64,000 nucleotides of DNA from Congeria kusceri. Lineage: Eukaryota; Mollusca; Bivalvia; Myida; Dreissenidae. The position numbers and the translations under genes are program-made. Location of the stretch: contig CM051036.1 of assembly GCA_027627225.1 (NCBI GenBank), positions 37,085,426 to 37,149,425 on the forward strand, given 5' to 3'. The notes below the pieces were generated by a model. That model ran no database searches. It saw only the letters and a list, made by a program, of their open reading frames with translations, and had not been told where the DNA came from. Below, piece after piece: positions 46,130 to 57,375 of this stretch. How positions within the stretch are numbered: the first letter of the stretch is position 1; each line of letters starts with the position of its first letter.

Positions 46130-47262
46130 TGTACAGACGTATTTCAATTTAATATATACTCAAAACAAATATTAATGTTTCACGTTTGCAAAAACGAGAA
46201 TGTTTAAATGTGTAAGCTAGTGAATATTTTTGGTCTTGAGCGAACAAATGATTTCAATTTACTCGGAATAATTATCGACAAGAATCTCACTTGGCAACCG
46301 CACATAAATAACGTCTGTCGTAAACTCAATTCTAAACTTGCCTTATTAAAACGGATAAACAGCTTCATTAACTATGAAACACGGAAATTATTTTACAACT
46401 CATACATATTAACAACTATGGACTATTGTTGCGCATTATGGTGTTCAGCACCTCAATCAAATTTGCGGAAAGTATCTTCCATACTAAAACGAGCCGCTAA
46501 AATAATTCTGAATAAGCCGTTTTCAACTCCATCAGCTCCTTTATTCAAAGAACTAGGTTGGCTGTCATTTGACAACAGGTGTTATTTTCTCATTGGAACT
46601 ATTGTTCATAAATTTTTACTCGGTTCAAAGCCCTCTTATTTTAATGATGTAATAAACTTCTCAAATAACAATGCATACGCTCTCAGCTCCACCACCCACA
46701 ACGATATATCAGCTGTTCCGTTTAAAACCAAATATGGAAAACGAGCGTTCTCTTACTGTGCAAGAAATGTATGGAATTTTATGCCGATTAATATAAGACA
46801 GGCATCTTCGACTACTACATTCAAAAAGAACTTCAAACAATACCTAATACGAAATCAGTGATTTATGTCACAGATTGCTTGTTTTACTACATTTTTACTA
46901 TTTCTTTGTGACGTGTTTGTTGTGTTTTTGCAAGAGAGTAATATTTGTGTAGTTATCGTCATCATCATCATCATATCATCATCATCATCATCACCATCAC
47001 CATCGCCATCACCATCATAATCATCACCATTATGATCATCATCATCATCATCACAATCATCATCATCATCGTTATTATCAACATTATTATAACTATTATT
47101 ATTATTTTTATTTTTTATTTTTTTTTATTACTATAGTTGAGTTATTGGTGTTAATTGGCGCGTATGTTTTTAGTATGCATGGTTTCACTTGTGTTTGTTT
47201 ATTGAAGACCACAGTGTAAAAAAGAAATATTGTTTCTTAATGTGAATTCTTCATGAAATAAA

Positions 47263-47298
<36 letters not shown>
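46130..47298 (+). mobile_element. 5'-truncated non-LTR retrotransposon with (ATT)n tail
   Basis: It includes the RT fragment, a 3' UTR with a (CAT)n-rich section at 46960-47090, and the end gaaataaagttattattatt (47255-47298). The left boundary is not defined. The right end abuts the inverted element at 47300. Confidence 0.75.
46208..46861 (+). pseudogene. C-terminal fragment of a non-LTR reverse transcriptase ORF2
   Basis: 217 residues match the region after the RT catalytic palm in Jockey/CR1-like elements: FNLLGIIIDKNLTW, HINNVCRKLNSKLALLKRI, NSYILTTMDYCCALW, LKRAAKIILN, ELGWLSF, and a terminal FKKNFKQYL. The palm with YADD is missing, so this is a 5'-truncated copy. The stop is at 46859. 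It is homologous to the end of the element at 51-58 kb but clearly a different family (many differences). Confidence 0.85.
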
Positions 47299-47299
<1 letters not shown>

Positions 47300-47300
<1 letters not shown>

Positions 47301-47503
47301 ATCGTTTAGCGTTACAAACGCTTTATAAATTTATCATTTTCAACTGATGATTACTCATAAACAAAACGGTTTTTACAGTATATTTCTAGGTCCGTAGTAT
47401 TATTTTGCTCCCTAGTATACACTGTTATTTTATTTTTGGAATCGGTGACAAAAAGTAAAAAAAAAAGGTCAATTCGTCAATCTGTGAACAGGTCCCTTTA
47501 ATG
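47300..47503 (-). mobile_element. Partial copy of the GGGACCTGTTCACAG element, minus strand
   Basis: ttacaaacgctttataaat..and ..gtcaatctgtgaacaggtccc is the complement of parts of 13738-13925. Its terminal side forms the target of the hAT-like insertion at 47504. Confidence 0.75.
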
Positions 47504-48245
47504 TAGGGATGGCATCGACTACCAAAATCAGTATTCGAATATTCTCTTTTTCATTCAATCGAATATTCGAATAATCGAATATATTGATATTAATTATTTT
47601 GAACTTTGTTGCCTAGGGGACATAATAATTATTTATTGTATGACATTTTAGCCAGTACCGTCATATTTTCATAAACAAATTGCGCTTTCTTATTAATGTA
47701 TACATTGCACAGTATAAAAACATAAACAACTGCAGTACCCATTTTAATTGTTCGTTTAAAAAAATAGTTTTTTTAACAACCACGCATTTTTATCAATTTA
47801 AAAACGCTCCGATAATCATTAGTTTATCAGCAAACTTGAGCGAAGTTTCTCAACTATAATGACTGCTAAATTTTTTGATCGCACTTCTGTAATTTATTTG
47901 TTGTTACTTCTTTTACAAGTCTAATCGCGAGTTGCAATTACAATTAACAGCTGTTTTCCTACTGTCTGGTGTCATTGCGAATTACTGGCGACTAGACGAT
48001 AGACGACTGACACCGATCCGTTAATTCAATATCTTTTAGTCTGACACGTGACACGGGCCAATACTATTGAAAACACGGTATTAGGTATGTATTGGTGAAA
48101 TACTGCCTTTGTGTTGACAGAAAAATACTTTCTATAATCAGGAAAGTATTGGTTTTAAAAAAGCAATACAAATTTGTGAATGCTCGAATAGCGTCTTAAC
48201 TATTCAATCGAATATTCGAATATTCGAATAGAATTGCAATCCCTA
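47504..48245. mobile_element. 742-bp hAT-like MITE with perfect 8-bp target duplication
   Basis: CTTTAATG flanks both sides (47496-47503 and 48246-48253). The ends TAGGGATGGCA and TAGGGATTGCA (complement) are inverted. Subterminal tcgaatattcgaat repeats lie at both ends. Eight-base duplications with TAGGG/CAGGG ends are hAT hallmarks. No transposase. Confidence 0.92.
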
Positions 48246-48400
48246 CTTTAATGGAATATAATTGAAGAGTGTGTACTATCACAATACTGGTATTCGTTTT
48301 GGTGAAACTATAATATAATTTAAAACCGTCTGGACGGAAGTGACGTAAAAGAAATATTTCTACAACGCAGTTTTGCTTTTGTTGGCAGTTACAGCTTGAC

Positions 48401-48712
48401 ATGGTTTGGGGTGGTGGGTGGGGCAAGGGAATATCCGTTGGGTGGGGCAACAGTGGCTTCAGTGCTTCCGGCTCCAAAAGAACAAGGTCGCAGGGCACCC
48501 ACAGTGCTAGGTGTAGCGTCAACAACGCGGTGGACAAGACAATATGTGGACAGAGAAGATACAGTACGAATTGTCCCGGATGTTGACGCGCGCGGGCGGC
48601 CAAATCGTTCGTCTGCGGACAAGGGGCAAATGTCGCCATCGAAATTTTAAAGCTGTTTGATGTGTTTTAGTGGAACGTAAACTGTAACAGCCAACTTTTG
48701 GAGTGACATGTG
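48401..48712 (+). pseudogene. Trp/Gly-rich GTH-Cys family, paralogue 4, broken
   Basis: The first 61 codons follow the family: MVWGGGWGKG, WGNSGF, QGTHSARC (31-38), TNCPGC (56-61), with GTH-x3-C-x19-C-x2-C. TGA then falls where paralogue 3 has His. The same frame continues with R-A-R-A-A-K-S, matching the family's RAAKS, before TAG at about 48669. Worn similarity to the KKSLWDDM end (acttttggagtgacatg) follows in a shifted frame. The lesions are therefore a premature TGA, a second stop and an indel. If translated at all, it would give only a 61-residue N-terminal part. An upstream TATA-like string and GACGGAAGTG (48333) are shared with paralogue 3. Confidence 0.75.
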
Positions 48713-49359
48713 CTCGAATTAGCTCGAAAGACCAGCAGTCACAAGATGACGTTCTGTATAATTATCTAGTAGCGTGCCGTATGAAGGAGAATGGATTTTT
48801 TCTTGCAATATTACAAATGTTACGTGTTTAATTTTTACTCAACGAGTAGCAACAGTGAGATACATTATTGCCACAAAAAAACTGTATCTTTTTAAATATT
48901 GAACCTATTTGTGCAGACGATTACTTTAAATTCCAACACCTTTTTTTATTGACTGCTTAGGCAAACAAAAATTGTGTGTTTCGGTCAACGGTCTTAAAAA
49001 AAGTTAGGTAGGGTCGGGATTGAGTTTTTTTAAAGACACATTTCGGTCAAAAATATTGAACATTATCTGCAATGTGACGAATACGGATTTCATGGAAAAC
49101 AATCGTTGCTAAAAATTTTTGGGTCGGGAGTCTGGTTGCCGGAAACACAGAAATTAGTTTTTAGCCTTATTTTGTTTGTTCCACTAGGGACGTTCTTCGT
49201 ATTTAAATGTTACCAAATTTAATGCGTATATTGTAAGCTGAAACTTAGTGTATGTCGTAAGGAATATAGTTATGAAATCTAATTTATAAAACAGTACCCA
49301 TTTTTAATGTAAATTATGATTATCAAGGACAATATATACTGTTCATTAAGTGCAAGTTT
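48713..49359. other. Spacer; remnant with taggtagggtcggga at 48995-49170
   Basis: The strings gttaggtagggtcgggatt and gggtcgggagtctggttgcc recall the interior of the MITE at 19787-20041, so this may be a relative with worn ends. Confidence 0.45.
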
Positions 49360-49622
49360 GGGACTATATACACAAAGCTCCTATGGAAAATCTTAACTTA
49401 AGTCTAATTTAAGTGAAAATTTCAAAATAATTTTTTTTGTGAAAAGCAATATGTTATATTTTAAATATGGCAAAAATAAGAAGTATCTACTTTTTCTTTA
49501 CCAGATTGAAACCATTTAAGAAAAAATAAACCTGAAATGAACCAGCCACAGACTTAAGGGAATTTAGGATTTTACGAAATTTACTTAAGTTTTCACTAAG
49601 GAGCTTTGTCGATACGGTCCCT
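49360..49622. mobile_element. GGACCATATCC-type MITE
   Basis: The left end gggactatatacacaaagct and the right end agctttgtcgatacggtccc are inverted. The interior matches 6696-6957 (aaaatcttaacttaagt, atgaaccagccaca, ttaagttttcactaagg). Confidence 0.85.
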
Positions 49623-50270
49623 GGCCGCCAGAAAATCGTTAAAGTTATACGTCGTGATCGAAGAACGTACTTTGTGTTTCGTTTTCAGTAAGTGTGAACT
49701 ATTACCCTTGCTCATTTGATTATTCTTCTTGTAATTTCACGAAACTGAATTCCGATTAAAGGGAGCGCTATTTAAAGAACCACTTAAGCTGCTTTATGTG
49801 TCGCTATTTTTATAACAGCTTTTTCTTTACTGCAGATAAATTTGTACACCACATTCATTATATTCTGTGCTGATTTAATATTCACGTTTATTTATTTTAT
49901 TGCGATACGTGGAAGTAAACACTTTGTAAATGTATAGCCAATACCATTTAATGTACGATATACGTGCTGCTTGTACATTGAATGGTATATAACGAATGAG
50001 GTTTTATACAGCATTTGACGTGGGAAATGCTTGGTGTATCAAATGGGATCTAAATTTCGACACACTTTATTTCCCGGGACCCAGAATCATTCGGAGTGTC
50101 AAATTTCAATCTAAATTCCAGTAGATGCATTCTGCTCCAACCCTGGGGGAAAATATTGATAGGTGCATTATGAAAAAATGCCTCCTATTGGTTCTAACTT
50201 ACGATTTCCGGATCGCCGTCTTTGACGTTTACCACTAGACCAGACTGACTGATGTAGTTTTTTATTTCAA
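49623..50270. other. Spacer with a worn tRNA-like/SINE head (minus) at about 50180-50245
   Basis: The complement of ccactagaccagactgac reads as an A-box-like tggtctagtggtaa, followed by a weak B box. It is not a tRNA gene. Confidence 0.4.
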
Positions 50271-50271
50271 A

Positions 50272-50335
50272 ACAAGAGGGCCATAAAGTCATTGCATCGC
50301 TCACCTGAGTCCGGGCTACACACACATGTGTTGGT
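50272..50335 (-). repeat. Terminal fragment of the 1-1415 / 14385-15640 repeat family
   Basis: aacaagagggcca and cgctcacctga are the complement of caggtgagcg..ggccctcttgtt, the right end of those repeats. The body is absent. Confidence 0.6.
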
Positions 50336-50425
50336 CTTGCACTTGTTTTGAAGAACATTGCATCAGTGATATATACATGTACAGTCTAAACGCGATACTA
50401 CGAATTGGCAAGAAGAAAAGCATTT

Positions 50426-50564
50426 GAGGCGTGTCGTGAAAAACCCGGGCTTAATGCATGTACGTAAAGTGTCGTCCCGGTTTAGCATTGCAGTCCGCAC
50501 AGGCTAATCCTGGACGACACTGCACGCACATACATTAAACCTGGTTTTTCCACGACAAGTCTCA
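50426..50564. mobile_element. GC-rich inverted-repeat MITE (dreissenid type), copy 6, internally deleted
   Basis: Both termini are present (gaggcgtgtcgtgaaaaacc; ttccacgacaagtctca), but the AT-rich middle is missing, leaving 139 bp. Confidence 0.9.
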
Positions 50565-51150
50565 TTAGTACTTTTGTATCTCCTATTGCGTTTTTGTTTG
50601 CATCGGTTCTAAGTAAAGTAAAAAAACAACAACACTACAACAGCATTATTGTCTTATTTGATTATTTACGACATGTCGCAACGTTTACGTAATTTCCTTT
50701 ATTAAACCAAGTTCGTTTTACAATAAATTTGGTTCTGTATTGGCGCTATAATGGAATACAAATTACAGAAAACTCATTTTTTGTTAGGGCGACTTGAAGA
50801 ATTTTCGACAAAGTCACTTCAGGCAAATGTCTGAAGGTCTTTTTTTCAGATCAATCAAGTAGCGAGAAAGTACAAAAGCTAGCTTCTGATAGATATTGTA
50901 AGCACTCAAATCTTCAGTCTATATTTTTAAATTGTTTCATATGTCCCTTTAAGCTATCTTCACTATCACGCAATTATAGTATATTCTGTAGGTTTGTCGT
51001 TACTGAAATGTTCCACACACCCCATGCCCTCCCTCAAAACCCAAAATCCTTTACACCCGCGTCACGATCACACATTTCTGTAACTATATTTCAATTCTAG
51101 ATAAAAGTTATTATTATTAAGGAAAATAATTTAACTGAAAACGGATTCAG
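50565..51150. other. AT-rich spacer
   Basis: Nothing recognised. Confidence 0.4.
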
Positions 51151-51412
51151 CGTCTTTAAATCGAATCACTTCCGGTTCGACGTAAACAACTTTTTTAAAA
51201 ATAGCGTTAAGAAAATAAATTATTTATTTTAATTTATGAAAAGTTCTTTTAGTGAAACTCCTAAATATACCAAGAAGATGTAGATCAGCAAAAAATATTT
51301 AAATATATATAAGTTTAATCGTGATAGAAGGTTCTTGAACAAAATGACAGACGTTTCTAGTGCTGTAATACTAACGGACTCTTCCGATCAATATGAATGA
51401 CTATCAACACTG

Positions 51413-53176
51413 GTGAGTGAGAGACGTGATTACAGACTAAATGAGAAAGAAGCTGTTCGGAAGAAGATGGCCGCGACAACAAGATCTGAAATATCGATCA
51501 CAGAAACAAGCGGAGGAATAACACTTGTGTTGAATGCCGGACTATACGAGCTCTTGAAAAATGCAACAGAGCAATACTACTCTTCAGAAAAAATTGAGTA
51601 CCCATTCAAATGTCAGAAAATTCCAGTGCTAGACCAGAAAGGCTATATCGTTGAAACAAAATGTAAAGTTACTTCCGGAAAAAACTCAATATACACTCTT
51701 AATATGTACCATACCAAATCGGGCTGTCTTGTGACCGGTAAGCAAGTAAGACAATTTATGCAAAAAGATTTGCCGAACATTGTGGACAGCATTGAGCAAT
51801 CTCTTGCTGTGAACAACACAACAGTGCAAGAAATAAATGAACAAATCAAATATCTTATTATCCAATATAATTCATTGAATGAACAAACGCCAGACATCGC
51901 AGAAAGTCAAAATAATGTCGCCCGGCCGGAAATCGCCCAAAGTACCAAAAGTGAATCCAGACCGGAAATCGCAGAAAGATCTAAATATGACTCCCGATCG
52001 GAGATCGCCGAAAGTGTCCAGAATGACTCTCGACCGGAAAACGTAATAAGTACGAAAAAGGTCTCCCGACCGGAAATTACATGCAGCCATAAACATGACA
52101 CCCGAACGGAAAACGCAGAATATCCCAAGAGTGACTCCCGACCGGAAATCGCAGAAAGTACTAAATATAACTCCCGACCGGAAATCGCTGAAAATCTAAA
52201 GAGCAACTCCCGACCGGAAATCGCAGAAAAAGTCCAAAATGACTCCCGACCGGAAAACGCAGAAAGTCCGAAGAAGGTATCCCGACCGGAAATTGCAAAT
52301 AGTCATAAACAAGACACCCGAACGGAAAACGCAGAATATCCCAAGAGTGACTCCCGCCCGGAAATCGCAGAAAGTTCTAAATATAACTCCCGACCGGAAA
52401 TCGCTGATAATCTAAAGAGCAACTCCGGACCGGAAATCGCAGAAAAAGTCCAACATGACTCCCGACCGGAAAACGCAGAAAGTCCGAAGAAGGTATCCCG
52501 ACCGGAAATTGCAAATAGTCATAAACAAGACACCCGAACGGAAAACGCAGAATATCCCAAGAGTGACTCCCGCCCGGAAATCGCAGAAAGTTCTAAATAT
52601 AACTCCCGACCGGAAATCGCTGATAATCTAAAAAGCAACTCCCGACCGAAAATCGCAGAAAAAGTCCAAAATGACTCCCGACCGGAAAACGCAGAAAGTC
52701 CGAAGAAGGTATCCCGACCGGAAATGGCAAATAGTCATAAACAAGACACCCGAACGGAAAACGCAGACTATACCAAGAGTGACTCCCGACCGGAAATCGC
52801 TGTAACTTCCAAAAAGAAATCTCGAAGGGAAATCGCACACAGTCCTAAGCATGACACCAGACCGGAAAGCGCAGAAAAACCCAAGAGTTACTCCCGACCG
52901 GAAGTCACCGGAGGTCCTAAGAATGACTATGAGAGAATTTTAAATATGATGGAGAATTTAACAGAAAGGGTCAGTAATGTTCAGGACTCACTAAAATCGT
53001 TTATTATGGACACTGCCAGAAACTTTAATATCATAAAAGATGAAATGTATAGCACAAAGAAAACTACAGAGATATGTCATTCGACTACATCAAACCAAAT
53101 AAGCGAACTAGAAGACAAACTCGCCGTCATGAAACACGATGTTGAGAATGCCAACGAAACAATGAAAACAAACTAA
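51413..53176 (+). CDS. Retrotransposon ORF1 protein, N-terminal part (587 aa) with nested repeats
   Basis: The frame is intact from an in-frame GTG. The first ATGs in frame follow within the next 60 bases (LNEKEA.., KKMAA), so the true start may be 51470. Residues ~45-150 form a globular N-terminal domain (PFKCQKIPVLDQKGYI, SIYTLNMYHTKSGCLVTGK, VRQFMQKDLPNIVDSIEQSL) of a type seen in mollusc element ORF1s. Residues ~162-505 are 12-residue repeats of SRPEIAESxKxN form; six units make a 72-residue block (216 bp) repeated about three times. Residues ~508-587 are a predicted coiled coil (MMENLTERVSNVQDSLKSF..). The frame is lost at 53165-53176, where the sequence continues -1 (KLNSLTDIMKK). ORF1 products bind element RNA and multimerise. 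Confidence 0.8.
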   Translation: MSERRDYRLNEKEAVRKKMAATTRSEISITETSGGITLVLNAGLYELLKNATEQYYSSEKIEYPFKCQKIPVLDQKGYIVETKCKVTSGKNSIYTLNMYHTKSGCLVTGKQVRQFMQKDLPNIVDSIEQSLAVNNTTVQEINEQIKYLIIQYNSLNEQTPDIAESQNNVARPEIAQSTKSESRPEIAERSKYDSRSEIAESVQNDSRPENVISTKKVSRPEITCSHKHDTRTENAEYPKSDSRPEIAESTKYNSRPEIAENLKSNSRPEIAEKVQNDSRPENAESPKKVSRPEIANSHKQDTRTENAEYPKSDSRPEIAESSKYNSRPEIADNLKSNSGPEIAEKVQHDSRPENAESPKKVSRPEIANSHKQDTRTENAEYPKSDSRPEIAESSKYNSRPEIADNLKSNSRPKIAEKVQNDSRPENAESPKKVSRPEMANSHKQDTRTENADYTKSDSRPEIAVTSKKKSRREIAHSPKHDTRPESAEKPKSYSRPEVTGGPKNDYERILNMMENLTERVSNVQDSLKSFIMDTARNFNIIKDEMYSTKKTTEICHSTTSNQISELEDKLAVMKHDVENANETMKTN

Positions 53177-53813
53177 ATTCATTGACAGACATTATGAAGA
53201 AGACTAAAGAAAAACCAGATTCAGCAACAGTATCAGCAACAGTAAGAATCACTGATCAGACAACAACCTCTCACAAAACTGCTGTGACATCAACATCTTT
53301 TGAAAACGTGAAACGGTAAAGAACATTGATCATTGGAGATTCCATAGTGAAGGGAATACAACAACGGGGCTTAGACAGCATCATCGATATCAACAAGCTG
53401 AGTGGAGGTCGTATAGCTGATGTACGTAAAAAACTAGAAGACACTGATTTGCGTCGGTATAAAAATATTATTATTTCCATGGGCGGAATTGACATTAGCA
53501 ACGGGACATCTGCAAAAGCTGCTTCAAATGAGTTACAACGTCTGGCGTGCCATCTCCATGACCAACAGTGTAAAGTGCACCTATGCACATTATGTCCAAG
53601 AAATGACTGTAACCTTATACAAATGAACATTTACATACGTGAAATGTGCCGAGAACACGGAGTGACATTAATTGATTGTTACAAATCGTTCGTGTATGGG
53701 GACGACACTACTGTAAGGCACTATTTCATGAAAGACGCATACACCTCAGTGATAATGGATCCAGAACATTAGTTTCAGTATTTAACAAATCGTGCCAAAT
53801 TATAAAAAAATAA
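53177..53813 (+). pseudogene. ORF1 C-terminal part: SGNH-type esterase module, frame-broken
   Basis: After the frameshift the reading runs NSLTDIMKK..FENVKR, then meets TAA (53317). LIIGDSIVKGI follows (GDS block I with the catalytic Ser), then KNIIISMGGIDIS where G-x-N-D is expected, then HLHDQQCKVHLCTLCPRND. Near 53742 a second frameshift leads to LSDNGSRTLVSVFNKS and TAA at 53811. The block V D-x-x-H reads D-A-Y, so the catalytic His is absent. The family's esterase acts within ORF1 of CR1-like elements. This copy cannot be active. Confidence 0.8.
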
Positions 53814-54505
53814 CAACCCATCGCAAGACAGACGAACACCATGACGTTTCCAACTCAAACAAGAAACAATACTAAGAATAAACCACATGGAGATCAACTA
53901 TATTTCAACAACTGTCAAATGACAACACCAGAGACTGTAGAAGAAGCCCACAAAACAATCCTTTCGACAGAAGTAAGTATCCCACCTTCAACAACAATCG
54001 AGTTATGAATATTGCTGCAGTTGAATACAGTCCGCTCAACAGACGTTCTACTAGAGACACGATGAACAATTTCTACACCCCTTACTAAGATAGTGCCGAC
54101 AGACGTGCTATATATATAACCAAACCAATATCTACGACTGCCCACGAAACATTTGCTGCTTTTGTAATGAGGTAATGCAATTATGTGAGTGCAAAACGAT
54201 AACTTAACATATTGATGTATTTAATAACAATCGACGTTTACCGGTATATATAATTAATGAAATAGGTAATAATATTTCTTACTTATTAATTAACCACTGT
54301 CACTGACACAAACGACTCTAGCAGCTTAATTAACAACACCAGTCAATCTCTGCCAATAATAAAAAACACAGCACATGCATGCAGCAACAATCTCCATAAC
54401 AACAACGTCATCATAAACAATACGTGGAATGAAAACTCTAGAACGGATGGTGAGAATGAAAAACAAATAACTCTAAGAAGTAGTAGTAATATAAATAATA
54501 ATCCA
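53814..54505 (+). other. Inter-ORF region of the retrotransposon
   Basis: AT-rich, with acaac-type sequence and no frame longer than about 75 codons. The in-frame start of ORF2 could lie here upstream of 54506. Confidence 0.5.
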
Positions 54506-57375
54506 ATGTCAGGGTTCGGATTTGAAGGCAAAGGATTATTTATTGCACATATTAATATTCAACATTTGTTACCAAAGTTAGATGAAATTAAATATCATTT
54601 GTATAATGAAAATGCACCATATATTCTTGGAAAAAGTGAAACTTTCCTTAGCCAAAATGTTTCAGATAACATTTTATGTATAAATGGGTATGTGTTTGAA
54701 AGTAAAGATAGGCATGATAAAAAAGGTGGTGGAATATTAGTATATATTAGAGAGGATGTATCATATAGGCGACGTTCCGATATTGAAACTAATAACATTG
54801 AATCAATTTGGATTGAAGTAGTATGTAATACTTGTAAACCATTTCTGGTAAATTTTATTTATCGCCCGCCTAGTTCATTGCAGACACGGATAGATGTTTA
54901 TGAGGAGCATATTGAAATGTCTGATCTGTTAAATATTGATTACATTGTCCAAGGTGATATGAATTTCAATTATAACCCAGACTATAACAACTTTAGCAAT
55001 ACAAAATGGAATGATACTGTACAAAAATATAACCTTTATCAACTTATTAAAGCCCCTACAAGAATTACTAAACGTAGCTCAACAATTATTGACCATATAT
55101 ATGCCAATTGTACAAAAATCATAATCAAAACATTTGTAGCAAATTTAACAATTAGTGACCATAAACCTATTTCTGTAATTCGATCATTTACAAATAAAAT
55201 AAAGACAACGGGTGAAGGACATAAAGAATTAACATACAGATGTTTTAAAAATTTTCGATGAATACGCTTTTCAAAATACACATACATTTAGGCATTGATA
55301 ATGTTTAAACATATTATGACTCAAAAGAAGCACTTAATGTCTTTTATGAGATTTTAAATTTTGCCCTAACCAAACACGCGCCTATAAAAACTAAACGTTT
55401 TAAACGCGACTATCAACCAGACTGGTTTACTGATGAAATAAAGGCTATGTTATTTAAACGAGACTTGTGTCATAAAAATGGCGATTTTGCACAATACAAA
55501 ATGTTGCGAAATCAAGTTACATCAAAAATAAAACATGAAAATAAATATTTCTTTAATAAGGCTATTCAGAAAAATAAAGACAGTTCATATCTATGGCAAA
55601 ATTTGAAAACAATTTTACATTTGGAGGAATCAAAGCATATCAAAATGCCAAAGAAACTTTTCATCGACAATTCTACAATGGTAAATAATGAAATTGACAT
55701 TGTTAATGAATTGAATAAATACTTCATAAATATGTCAGACATCATCCAGGAAAAATCATACTCAGAAGAGTATTTTGCTAATTTAAAGGAAACTCTGGAT
55801 AAGCAAATACACAAATATGAATTTGACATTGAGTGTATTAGTTCATATGAAGTTAAGAAGATAATAGAAAATCTCAACATCAATAAATCTACTGGCATTG
55901 ATGGCGTTAGCGCAAGGATATTGAAACATTATGGGGATATTATAACTCCAGCTATTACATCAATTATTAATAACAGCATTTCATCTGGAGTATTCCCAGA
56001 TTCACCAAAATTTGCTAGAGTTCTGCCAATATTAAAATCGGGCAACCCTGAATCACCTTGCAATTATCGTCCAATATCAATTTTGCCAACTATTTCAAAA
56101 ATATATGAAATGCATATTTCTACACATATACAGTCATATTTTGAACAAATGAACATTATTCATTATGCTCAATCTGGTTTTAGAAAACATCACACATGCC
56201 ATACAGCTCTTATTAAACTAATGGACACATGGCTAAAAGAAATAGATAGTGGTAAATTGATTGGTTCGGTATTTTTAGACCTACGAAAGGCCTTTGACCT
56301 CGTAGACCATGACATTTTACTCAGAAAATTAAAACTGTATCACTTTTCACAACGTTCAATTAAACTTTTCAATTCCTATTTAACTGACCGAAAACAAATT
56401 TTTACAATTGGGAACATACAATCTGAAATGCTATCGATCAAATCTGGTGTTCCACAGGGGTCAATACTTGGGCCGTTACTATTTTTGTTATATATAAACG
56501 ACATCGCATTTGTATGCCCTAATATAAATATAGATCTATATGCTGATGATTCCACTTTACATGAATCTGGAATTGATACATCCGATATACAAACTGAACT
56601 GCAATTTAAACTTAATAGTATAAATAAATGGTGTTCACTTAATAACATGTCATTGAATCCAGAAAAATCAAAATGTATGTTGATCGGGACTCGTCATAAA
56701 ATAATTATTTCTAGTCCACTTAATATCAATATAAATGGAAATGACTTAGAAAATGTGTGTAGGAAGAAAATCTTAGGTATTTATGTTGATCAAACCTTGA
56801 ATTGGCATGATCAAATAGATCACGTTTGTAAACAGCTGAACAGTAAAATTACATTATTAAAACACATCATATACTTTCTCAGTGATGAAATGAAAGAAAT
56901 GTTTGATAATTCATATATTTTACCTAATTTTGACTACTGTTTTACTATTTGAGGAAAACCAAACAATTCGTATATAAACAAGATTGTAGTACTACAAAAA
57001 AGAACAGCTAAAATAGTTCTTAATAAACCTTCAAGGACTGCTTCTCTAGAACTTTTTAAAACATTACGTTGGATGAAATTTAATGACAGAGTAAAATACC
57101 ACACTGCTATACAAATATATAAAACCGTTTGCAATTTGGTGCCATCATATATGAAAGATTTATTAACCTTTTCAAACAATGAATCCCACAATTTACGGTC
57201 AGCTGTGCACAAATATCTTATTTTGCCAATTAAACCACGAACAAAATACTACAAAGATACATATACATACTATTGCATAATCGTATGGAACAATTTACCA
57301 TTGGAATTAAGAAATAAATCTTCATTACCATCATTCAAACGAGCATATAAAACATATTTACTTGAACAAGTCTAA
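54506..57375 (+). pseudogene. Retrotransposon ORF2: endonuclease plus reverse transcriptase, disrupted
   Basis: 54506-55261 encodes the endonuclease: AHINIQ (14-19), SETFL with Glu45, VYIRED, FIYRPP, GDMNFN (150-155), IIDHIY (Asp196/His197) and SDHKP (217-221), i.e. the full catalytic set. The frame is then lost at 55258-55290, and the correct frame also carries TAA at 55306. 55447-56952 holds the RT: NYRPIS, FLDLRKAFDLVDH, SGVPQGSILGP and YADD (365-368 of this frame). TGA at 56950 replaces the expected Trp. The same frame then continues GKPNNSYINKIV.. to TAA 57373. ORF2 nicks target DNA and copies the RNA. Only these few lesions separate it from an intact frame, so it is a fairly recent loss. 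Confidence 0.92.

Noticed and set aside
48581..48589. Reading the TGA in paralogue 4 as selenocysteine
   Set aside because: The homologous position is His or Leu in paralogues 3 and 2, a second stop and an indel follow, and I see no SECIS-like element.
52572..52852. Minus-strand frames over the ORF1 repeat
   Set aside because: Periodic shadow of the 36-bp coding repeat on the + strand.
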